Under the pieces are notes generated by a model. That model saw only the letters and a program-made list of their open reading frames with translations. It searched no databases and had not been told where the DNA came from. A stretch of DNA of 5,109 nt. It comes from Campylobacteraceae bacterium. GTDB lineage: Bacteria > Campylobacterota > Campylobacteria > Campylobacterales > JALSKU01. Position 1 is the stretch's first letter; the number at the start of each line of letters is the position of its first letter. Below are positions 1-4,755 of this stretch, piece by piece. The stretch is from NCBI GenBank assembly GCA_015488975.1, contig WFMT01000210.1, forward strand, positions 1-5,109. The letters are read 5' to 3'. Position numbers and translations under genes: made by a program.

Positions 1-393
1 ACTATCATTTTGGTGTTCATAAGCGTATCTATATACCTGAAAAGCTTCTTTTTTTGATAATGTTTTTGAATCTTTTTTATCATACAAAAGACCCGAATAA
101 TCTACACCAAGTTTTCTCCCAAAATACTCAAAAGTAGGATAAATATTATTAACAGTGTCTGGTTGCATCAAAACTCTAAATTTTTTCACAAAATCATAAT
201 ATTTATTGTCAGATTTATATCTATTTTGTGGATATGCTGTGTATGAGTGATGCGATTTGTCGGATAATTGCTCTTTTTGTTCTTTTAGAAGTAGTTTTAT
301 CTCTTGCAGTTCATTTAAAATTTCTCCGGCCCATTGTGGTTTTTCTTCTGCTTCACCACTAAATATTACTTCAATCTGCTCATAAACATTCAT
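1..393 (-). CDS. Unrecognised protein downstream of cas2b (3' end cut by window edge)
   Basis: An open frame of 131 codons starts at ATG 393-391 and runs off the left edge without a stop, so the C-terminus is missing. The start is supported by an AAAGGA ribosome-binding site at 402-407, 8 nt upstream, and lies 4 nt after the stop of cas2b, so it is co-transcribed with the adaptation genes. The visible part begins MNVYEQIEVIFSGEAEEK. It then has a charged, probably helical or coiled-coil stretch (about residues 21-45, WAGEILNELQEIKLLLKEQ), a polar linker rich in H, S, Y and N (about 46-64), and a compact aromatic/basic segment (about 65-131) containing FRVLMQPDTV and YFGRKLGVDYSGLLYDK. There is no signal peptide or membrane segment. 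I recognise no family. Its place suggests a role tied to spacer acquisition or to the CRISPR locus, but that is only guilt by association. Confidence refers to its being a real gene. Confidence 0.8.
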   Translation of the reverse strand, partial: MNVYEQIEVIFSGEAEEKPQWAGEILNELQEIKLLLKEQKEQLSDKSHHSYTAYPQNRYKSDNKYYDFVKKFRVLMQPDTVNNIYPTFEYFGRKLGVDYSGLLYDKKDSKTLSKKEAFQVYRYAYEHQNDS

Positions 394-397
394 AATA

Positions 398-676
398 TCA
401 TTCCTTTATAATATTTGGTTTTTTTAAATCAATACCACGCTTAAGATTTATAGATAAATTTTTGTCAACTTTATACACACGTACATCATCCTCATCTCTA
501 TTAATTATCTTTTCAATAATTGTTACTATTTGCTCAATATCCTTTGCTGTTGCCTCCATATAATAAAAAATAGATTTTTGGATTCTAATAGAGACTTTTT
601 CTAAACTTTTTGCTATTTTTGCTAATCTTTTTGGATCTGCAATATCATAACAAATTAAAAAATTAAATTTCTTCAT
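398..676 (-). CDS. cas2: Cas2 (second copy, cas2b)
   Basis: A 92-residue protein of normal Cas2 length. The N-terminal beta strand ends in the family's conserved aspartate (FLICYDIADPKRL, Asp11), followed by a basic helix and the RIQKSIFYYME segment that matches the usual R-x-Q-x-S-V-F-E strand. The second half has the expected ferredoxin-like strand (DDVRVYKVDK). Cas2 dimers bridge two Cas1 dimers in the spacer-integration complex; nuclease activity is not needed for integration in studied systems. The ATG at 676-674 is preceded by a strong GGGGAGGA site (686-693) inside the end of the preceding Cas1-NTD gene, which it overlaps by 14 nt. It is clearly different in sequence from the other Cas2 in this operon (1767-2036), so it is an old paralogue or independently acquired copy rather than a recent duplication. 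The family call is firm; its division of labour with the other copy is unknown. Confidence 0.95.
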   Translation of the reverse strand: MKKFNFLICYDIADPKRLAKIAKSLEKVSIRIQKSIFYYMEATAKDIEQIVTIIEKIINRDEDDVRVYKVDKNLSINLKRGIDLKKPNIIKE

Positions 677-911
677 CTACTGTAATCCTCCCCAATAGTT
701 GCCCGTGCTGATTGATAAAATAAAGATCAAAAAGTGCTGCAAGCAATAAACATTCAGATATTGTAATATCAATCAATTTATTGACATATAGTCTTTTGAT
801 ATGTCTATAAGCAATCACACTGTCACTGCATTCTGGTTTTTTAATTATCAAATACTCTTTGTCTATATGGAGAGTAGTCGCAGATTCTTTAATGACTAGT
901 ATTTGCTTCAT
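663..911 (-). CDS. Small Cas1 N-terminal-domain-like protein
   Basis: An 82-residue protein that reads like the N-terminal beta-sandwich domain of Cas1 and then stops. MKQILVIKESATTLHIDKE parallels MKIAVIDKKDVTLQIVNN at the start of the neighbouring full Cas1. The later part (IKRLYVNKLIDITISECLLLAALFDLYFINQHGQLLGRI) follows the usual Cas1 pattern of a strand, a short helix picking the 'last' site, then 'gi-v-fis-G--lG-i'. It ends where the Cas1 linker to the helical catalytic domain would begin, so the catalytic Glu/His/Asp set is absent. The start ATG 911-909 overlaps the end of cas1 by 23 nt, and its own stop overlaps cas2b by 14 nt. The frame is intact, which argues against a decaying pseudogene. 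In known Cas1 the N-terminal domain mediates dimerisation, so a partner or regulator of Cas1 is a reasonable inference. The alternative is a remnant of a second cas1 kept for coupling to cas2b. The start has only a weak purine-rich leader, so reinitiation after cas1 is likely. Confidence 0.8.
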   Translation of the reverse strand: MKQILVIKESATTLHIDKEYLIIKKPECSDSVIAYRHIKRLYVNKLIDITISECLLLAALFDLYFINQHGQLLGRITVDEEI

Positions 912-1770
912 AAATCATCTTTTTTAAATTAGCTATCTCGCTGTCTAACTTTGGCTTTAAAAGATCCACTAGTGTAACAAATTCTCTCCAAACTTTTTTT
1001 CGTCCTTCATATTTAAGATATACGCCACCCTTTTTACTAAAATCTTCTATTGAAAGCAGCTCATTTGTAAAAATAGAGATTACTGCTTGATTTATCGATG
1101 CTCTAAAGAGCTCCAATAAATCTGATGCAAGCGCATTATGTGTTCTAAATGGTGTATGTAGATAACCAAGTCCACATTCAAATCCGTAACTTATAAGTTG
1201 TACAGAAATAATATTGTAATAGAGTGAGTACCAATAAGACAAAAGAGCATTAACGGGATCTTTTGGCGGTTGTTTACTTCGTTTATTTTTATGTAAGTTT
1301 GCTGGGAGTAATGTAAAAAAATGTTGAAAATACTCTCTTGCAAAAGAACCTTCTATGCCCATGATTTCATTAATTTCAACTGCAGACTCCAACTGTTTTA
1401 TTTTAGAAGTTATATCAACTTCAATATTATGGACTTTAAGTTGTTCCCTATGAGTTATTAGTTTATTTTTTATAAAATATTTTGCAAAATCTATTTTTGC
1501 TTTTAGTGAATTGTACTGTGCTAGTTTTACCTCTGCATTTTTGGTATTGGCGCTGTTAATAATACTAAACTTGTCGTTATTGTAGGAGATAACAAGTATC
1601 GATATATTATTGTCTGTAAGTTTTAAAATATCTTTTGTATGCAGTGTAGCTCTATGATTTAAAATTAGAATATCCATGAGTTTAAAAGGGATAGTTTGTT
1701 CTTCAAACTTAATAGAATTATTGACAATTTGCAGTGTTACGTCTTTTTTGTCAATAACAGCTATTTTCAT
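889..1770 (-). CDS. cas1: Cas1 integrase, full length
   Basis: A 293-residue Cas1, the metal-dependent integrase that inserts new spacers into the CRISPR array together with Cas2. The N-terminal beta domain spans about residues 1-75. The helical catalytic domain follows and contains the family landmarks: IMGIEGSFAREYF with catalytic Glu140, the RSKQPPKDPVNALLSYWYSLYYN block (residues 164-186), and GLGYLH with His205 followed by ALASDLLELFR with Asp217 (and Glu220). All three metal ligands expected of an active enzyme are present, and the length is close to the usual 290-330. It starts at ATG 1770-1768, overlapping the cas2a stop as ATGA. With no strong ribosome-binding site of its own, it is probably made by translational coupling. 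There is no reverse transcriptase or Cas6 fusion at the N-terminus as seen in some type III Cas1 proteins. Oddly, it is followed by a gene for only an extra N-terminal domain (663-911). Confidence 0.96.
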   Translation of the reverse strand: MKIAVIDKKDVTLQIVNNSIKFEEQTIPFKLMDILILNHRATLHTKDILKLTDNNISILVISYNNDKFSIINSANTKNAEVKLAQYNSLKAKIDFAKYFIKNKLITHREQLKVHNIEVDITSKIKQLESAVEINEIMGIEGSFAREYFQHFFTLLPANLHKNKRSKQPPKDPVNALLSYWYSLYYNIISVQLISYGFECGLGYLHTPFRTHNALASDLLELFRASINQAVISIFTNELLSIEDFSKKGGVYLKYEGRKKVWREFVTLVDLLKPKLDSEIANLKKMIYEANTSH

Positions 1771-2036
1771 AATATAATAACCCCATTTTTTTCAAAGACT
1801 ATGTTTTTTGCTTTACCTAGCAGTATAGGATTTTTGGCAACTCTTATAATATTTACTTTATCATCATCTTCAATAAGCACTTCCAGCTCTTTTACCAAAC
1901 TTTTCATAAGGTTTATGTCAAGTGGTGCTTCAACAGCTGATTTTTGTCCTCCAAGCGCATATGAATAAGCAATTTTTTTTACTTTAGGAAGACGTTTTTT
2001 ATCTGGAATATCATAGGCGATGATGTAATTATGCAA
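1767..2036 (-). CDS. cas2: Cas2 (first copy, cas2a), TTG start
   Basis: An 89-residue Cas2 when started at TTG 2036-2034: the protein then begins (M)HNYIIAYDIPDKKRL, placing the conserved strand-1 aspartate at residue 9 as in other Cas2 proteins. GGAGAG at 2042-2047 lies 5 nt upstream of this TTG. The open frame continues upstream to an ATG at 2096, which would add 20 non-Cas2 residues inside the darG coding region, so TTG is preferred. After helix 1 comes GGQKSAVEAPLD, a variant of the R-x-Q-x-S-V-F-E strand, and then the second beta-alpha-beta unit (VNIIRVAKNPILLGKAKN). It acts as a structural partner of Cas1. Its TTG lies one base after the darG stop, and its end overlaps cas1 (ATGA), so it joins the toxin-antitoxin pair to the adaptation genes. 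It shares little beyond the family motifs with the Cas2 at 398-676. Confidence 0.9.
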   Translation of the reverse strand: MHNYIIAYDIPDKKRLPKVKKIAYSYALGGQKSAVEAPLDINLMKSLVKELEVLIEDDDKVNIIRVAKNPILLGKAKNIVFEKNGVIIL

Positions 2037-2047
2037 TTTAACTCTCC
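2034..2047 (-). promoter_or_regulatory. Ribosome-binding site and TTG start of cas2a, inside the darG end
   Basis: GGAGAG (2042-2047), a 5-nt spacer, then TTG (2036-2034). The site lies in the last codons of darG, whose TAA stop (2040-2038) sits between the site and the TTG. Ribosomes finishing darG would therefore be placed directly over the cas2a start. This decides the start of cas2a and suggests terminational reinitiation, with a TTG keeping Cas2a output low. Confidence 0.75.
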
Positions 2048-2730
2048 AAAGTGAATAAATTTCTATTTCTAGTTTTATAATTAGATATATAGTCAAAGAG
2101 TTTTTCTAAAGTTTTATCACCAACACCTTTGACTCTTAAAAGGCCACTAAGACTATTAATAGTGGAGTCATCAAGTGCTGTTCTGATTTTTTTTACTATA
2201 TCGATTCTGATTTTAGTATCTGTTTTTATGGTAACATCATCAATTGCTTGAAAAATGGATTTAAACGATTGAAATAAATCATCTTGAGCCATTGGATTAA
2301 AGTGCCAGATTTCTACAGGAATATCACATTGGCTTAAATAATATGTCATAATTGATAGTGATTCCTTAGCATCAATACCACCTTTATCCGCACCAAGTAG
2401 TGGAAATGCAATAGATGTAATATTTTTTTGTTTATAGGTATCAAGAAATTTTTGCAGTCCTTTGTGAAGATATTCTTTTTTTGAAGGGAATTTCCAATTG
2501 TATTTTGTAGGAAAATTTAAAATGTTTTGTTTAGAAGTTCTATATATCCATAATACACCGATGTCAATCTTTTTTTGAGCACATAATAGTTGATATTTCT
2601 CAAACATTTCAGGTTCTCTCAATCTAAATTCATAAGCAATGCCTGCTCCCATAACACCAACACAGTTGATTGTATTAACTATAGTTTGACACTGGGTTGT
2701 AAAAATATTTCCTGTTTTTTCTATTATCAT
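2038..2730 (-). CDS. darG: DarG-like macrodomain antitoxin (DNA ADP-ribosylglycohydrolase)
   Basis: A 230-residue protein starting at ATG 2730-2728. AAAGGAG (2737-2743) lies 6 nt upstream; a longer frame from 2769 would overlap darT and adds 13 atypical residues. The macrodomain covers about residues 1-155. It has GNIF, then VNTINCVGVMGAGIAYEF (residues 18-35, the ADP-ribose-binding signature of the ALC1/TARG1/DarG group), NFPTKYNW (residues 72-79; Lys76 falls where the family's catalytic lysine is expected) and PLLGADKGGID (residues 110-120). Such domains remove ADP-ribose that DarT puts on DNA bases. The tail (about 160-230) is shorter than the toxin-binding domain of typical DarG, which totals about 350 residues. 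It carries LSGLLRVKGVGDKTLEKL (residues 195-212), which looks like a helix-hairpin-helix DNA-binding motif. It lies 16 nt after darT, the usual toxin-first order. The domain call is firm; neutralisation of this particular DarT is inferred from pairing. Confidence 0.92.
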   Translation of the reverse strand: MIIEKTGNIFTTQCQTIVNTINCVGVMGAGIAYEFRLREPEMFEKYQLLCAQKKIDIGVLWIYRTSKQNILNFPTKYNWKFPSKKEYLHKGLQKFLDTYKQKNITSIAFPLLGADKGGIDAKESLSIMTYYLSQCDIPVEIWHFNPMAQDDLFQSFKSIFQAIDDVTIKTDTKIRIDIVKKIRTALDDSTINSLSGLLRVKGVGDKTLEKLFDYISNYKTRNRNLFTLES

Positions 2731-2743
2731 TTTCGACTCCTTT
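2728..2743 (-). promoter_or_regulatory. Ribosome-binding site fixing the darG start
   Basis: AAAGGAG (2737-2743) is followed by 6 nt and ATG (2730-2728). The match to the anti-Shine-Dalgarno sequence is strong, and the resulting N-terminus (MIIEKTGNIF) is the normal beginning of a DarG macrodomain. The ATG at 2769 is therefore not the likely start. Confidence 0.8.
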
Positions 2744-2746
2744 AAA

Positions 2747-3355
2747 TTATGCAGCACTATAGAGTGCATTTGAACTTGATTGAAAAAATAGATCTGGTTC
2801 GATAGCGATTTTCCAAGATGCCAGATTGTATTTCTTCATCAACATAGCTTTTGTTGCCTCATTTTTAACATATATTCCTTTAAGAAATGAGATTGGTACT
2901 TGTTTGTAAACAAGCACTTCTGCCATCATTATCTGTTTAACAATAGGTGCTTTATCATTCCATCTCTTACTTTTGACTAAACTCCAATTTATTTTCTCTA
3001 AATCATTTAATTTATTATAGAAATTTACACTGTTGGTTGATGCATTTCTATCTGTAAAAAGAATGTTATCTTGTGCTAAAAGCTTTTTATCAAACGCAAG
3101 GATTACAATATCTTCATCTTTATTTCTATACATCATTGCATTGCGAGGATTAAAATAGAATGGAACATATTCATGAATTTTTCGTCCATAGATGTATTCA
3201 CGAGATTCTCTTCGATTGTTTACTTCTTGATTTGATATATCTCTTTTTTTGTAAGGATTATTGTGTGCTTGTAAACCATACTTGAAAATTGTATCGAGAT
3301 TATTGATGTGCGTCATATGATCAAGTGATGTTAAGCCGTATTGATCAAGAACCAT
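2747..3355 (-). CDS. darT: DarT-like DNA ADP-ribosyltransferase toxin
   Basis: A 202-residue protein of normal DarT (DUF4433) length. DarT uses NAD+ to attach ADP-ribose to bases of single-stranded DNA, blocking replication; it works as a DarTG toxin and phage defence. Landmarks in order: HMTHINNLDTIFKYGLQAH (residues 13-31, the NAD+-binding His/Thr-His start of the family), VNNRR (45-49, with an expected catalytic arginine), HEYVPFYFNPRNAMMY (61-76, a hallmark block), and MMAEVLVY (143-150), where Glu146 matches the catalytic glutamate of the family. All key positions seem intact, so the toxin is probably active. The ATG at 3355-3353 has an AAGGAAGG site (3361-3368) 5 nt upstream. That site forms the 3' arm of an inverted repeat, hinting at controlled translation or an operator. 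It is followed by its macrodomain partner, and it sits between a CARF-HEPN gene and cas2-cas1. The base and sequence specificity cannot be read from the sequence. Confidence 0.93.
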   Translation of the reverse strand: MVLDQYGLTSLDHMTHINNLDTIFKYGLQAHNNPYKKRDISNQEVNNRRESREYIYGRKIHEYVPFYFNPRNAMMYRNKDEDIVILAFDKKLLAQDNILFTDRNASTNSVNFYNKLNDLEKINWSLVKSKRWNDKAPIVKQIMMAEVLVYKQVPISFLKGIYVKNEATKAMLMKKYNLASWKIAIEPDLFFQSSSNALYSAA

Positions 3356-3360
3356 GTATA

Positions 3361-3386
3361 CCTTCCTTATGTTGTGTTAAGGAAAG
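3361..3386. repeat. Inverted repeat overlapping the darT ribosome-binding site
   Basis: On the plus strand TTCCTTA (3363-3369) and TAAGGAA (3378-3384) are perfect 7-base inverted arms separated by 8 bases; one more matching C/G pair lies outside after a mismatch (3361/3386). On the minus-strand transcript the second arm contains the AAGGAAGG ribosome-binding site of darT. A hairpin would hide that site in transcripts reading through from the CARF-HEPN gene. As DNA, the same repeat is a plausible operator for autoregulation of the toxin-antitoxin pair. The repeat is seen directly; either role is inference. Confidence 0.5.
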
Positions 3387-3390
3387 TATA
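3385..3390 (-). promoter_or_regulatory. Possible -10 element for darT (TATACT)
   Basis: On the minus strand TATACT matches five of six bases of the sigma-70 -10 consensus. It lies directly upstream of the inverted repeat, so initiation would fall about at the end of the repeat's first arm, a classic operator position. No good -35 sits at 16-18 nt upstream (a TAGACA is 21 nt away), though such weak -35 regions are common in Campylobacterota. It would give a short leader lacking the full hairpin. Confidence 0.3.
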
Positions 3391-3418
3391 GGAGTTTATT
3401 TGGACATATTTTGTCTAT

Positions 3419-3424
3419 ATTATA
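3419..3424 (-). promoter_or_regulatory. Possible -10 element (TATAAT) in the gap before darT
   Basis: A perfect TATAAT on the minus strand, within the small palindrome CTATAATATAG (3415-3425) and after a run of seven A residues at the end of the CARF-HEPN gene. A poor -35-like TTGCAT lies 19 nt upstream. Transcripts from here would contain the whole inverted repeat at 3361-3386. In so AT-rich a sequence such a match can arise by chance. Confidence 0.3.
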
Positions 3425-3430
3425 GTTTTT

Positions 3431-4729
3431 TTAGGATAGGTTAATGCAATTTTTCTGATATTGTTCAATTAACTCCTTGATACCTTTTTTAATATTTTTA
3501 TATTCTGTTTTTATATTTCCATGTGCTAAATTATTTCTAGTATATGCTATTGCATCAATAAGTGTGTTTTCAGAATATATGATATCATATTTATAGGTTT
3601 TTAATAGTGCTTTGGGAAATAGTTGTTTTATCCTTGAAAATTCATTTTGATTAATAATTATTGGTATATTCTCTGTTTTCTTATTTTCCTTCCAGTTCTT
3701 TTCAAATTTGTTATATATAAATTCTTGTTCTTTAAATTTTACAAAAAAATCTCCAATCGCATACAAATCATTTTTATAAAATATCTCTATTTTTTCTACT
3801 AGTTCCTTTTCATTTTTTTTGATTGTAGTTTTTATATATAAACGTACACTTTCATAGAGTAATGCAAGACTTACTAACATATAGTTTTTATCAAACAATG
3901 CATATGAAAGGTCAAAATAAGTTTGGTACCTTTTTTTTCCTTCATAGTTTGTTAATGTCTCAATTTCCTTTGAAAGTTTATCAGCTTGTTGCTTTATTGA
4001 GACATCATCAATCTCATGTAGCTTTTTTATAAGATTTTTTGAGCTTTTATTAAAAAGATGGTTCAAGCTTAGTGCCATAATGTCATTTGAAAAGTTATTT
4101 AGAGCATCGAGCAAAGGCTTGTATTTTTCAACTTCTATATGATTGGATACTGTAAAATTATTATTAAAATTTGTAAGAATAAAACTAATATTTGCAAGTT
4201 CCATATATGCTTTCAAATCAATTATTTCATATTGTTTTTCTTGTGGAGTCTCTTTTGCAAAAAGAATATGCTCTATCTTTTTAGTATCTTTAAAATTTTG
4301 TATTACTAAATCAATGAATACCAAAAGGGGTAAATGTCTAAATCCATGGCTAACATCTATAATTACTTTATCATACGTTGACAATAATTTATCAATACTA
4401 GCAAAAATTTCACCAAAATCTTCAGAATCATTGATTAGAATGCCGTCATCAAAAGAGATATCTAATCCATATTTCATTAAAACTTTTATTTGTATCTCTT
4501 TCGCTTTTTGTGTATAAATAGGAATTATTTTATAATTACCAGCATAATTCTCAATTAATAAAGGTAATGTATTTAATTTTTTTGCAGATTTTAGACGAGT
4601 TATTTTTGAAATATATTCTGCCTCTTGTATCTCATTATTATCTCTATCGTGAGTTCCAATCATTCCTAAAACTGTAATGACAGCTTTTGTTTGACCTTCA
4701 TTTACTTTTTTTTTAATTTTTAATGCCAT
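3431..4729 (-). CDS. CARF-HEPN CRISPR-associated ribonuclease (TM1812/Csx1-Csx2 type)
   Basis: A 432-residue type III accessory effector. The N-terminal CARF domain (about 1-175) starts KAVITVLGMIGTHD (residues 15-28), continues with the IIPIYTQKAKEI strand-helix (residues 68-79) and holds DVSHGFRHLPLL (residues 125-136), the DxTHG-type motif of this family. Such domains bind cyclic oligoadenylate made by Cas10. A long helical middle follows, and a C-terminal HEPN domain ends with TRNNLAHGN (residues 397-405), giving the R-x4-H RNase motif with Arg398 and His403. By analogy with characterised Csx1 and Csm6 proteins, target recognition would switch on non-specific RNA cleavage, arresting the infected cell. 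It starts at ATG 4729-4727 with AAAAAGGA (4737-4744) 7 nt upstream, and lies 26 nt after the coiled-coil gene. A run of nine A residues in codons 6-8 is a possible slippage point. The family call is firm; the activator ring size is unknown. Confidence 0.93.
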   Translation of the reverse strand: MALKIKKKVNEGQTKAVITVLGMIGTHDRDNNEIQEAEYISKITRLKSAKKLNTLPLLIENYAGNYKIIPIYTQKAKEIQIKVLMKYGLDISFDDGILINDSEDFGEIFASIDKLLSTYDKVIIDVSHGFRHLPLLVFIDLVIQNFKDTKKIEHILFAKETPQEKQYEIIDLKAYMELANISFILTNFNNNFTVSNHIEVEKYKPLLDALNNFSNDIMALSLNHLFNKSSKNLIKKLHEIDDVSIKQQADKLSKEIETLTNYEGKKRYQTYFDLSYALFDKNYMLVSLALLYESVRLYIKTTIKKNEKELVEKIEIFYKNDLYAIGDFFVKFKEQEFIYNKFEKNWKENKKTENIPIIINQNEFSRIKQLFPKALLKTYKYDIIYSENTLIDAIAYTRNNLAHGNIKTEYKNIKKGIKELIEQYQKNCINLS

Positions 4730-4755
4730 TTAAATATCCTTTTTCTTGTGAAGTT

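Noticed and set aside
663..1770. cas1 plus the 82-codon gene as one frameshifted cas1
   Set aside because: The full Cas1 already has its own N-terminal domain and all catalytic residues, and the 82-codon product repeats the N-terminal domain rather than supplying a missing C-terminal part. This is a partial second copy, not a broken single gene.
1696..1968. Plus-strand open frame of 90 codons
   Set aside because: It lies antisense across the cas2a/cas1 junction, has a low-complexity S/F/T-rich translation without family features, and no suitable upstream ribosome-binding site. Both minus-strand genes are clearly real.
2037..2096. Longer cas2a starting at the ATG at 2096
   Set aside because: It would add 20 residues from within darG ahead of the first Cas2 strand and has no good ribosome-binding site. 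The TTG at 2036 is well placed after GGAGAG.
2731..2769. Longer darG starting at the ATG at 2769
   Set aside because: It would overlap darT by 23 nt and add 13 residues before the macrodomain. The ATG at 2730 has a strong AAAGGAG site and gives the normal DarG N-terminus.
3426..3432. Intrinsic terminator after the CARF-HEPN gene
   Set aside because: There is an A run (minus strand), not a U run, at the stop codon, and the nearby CTATAATATAG palindrome has almost no G-C pairs. It does not resemble a rho-independent terminator for the minus-strand transcript.
4143..4517. Plus-strand open frame of 124 codons
   Set aside because: It is entirely antisense to the CARF domain of the CARF-HEPN gene. 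Its hydrophobic, cysteine- and serine-rich translation is the usual shadow of an AT-rich coding strand.
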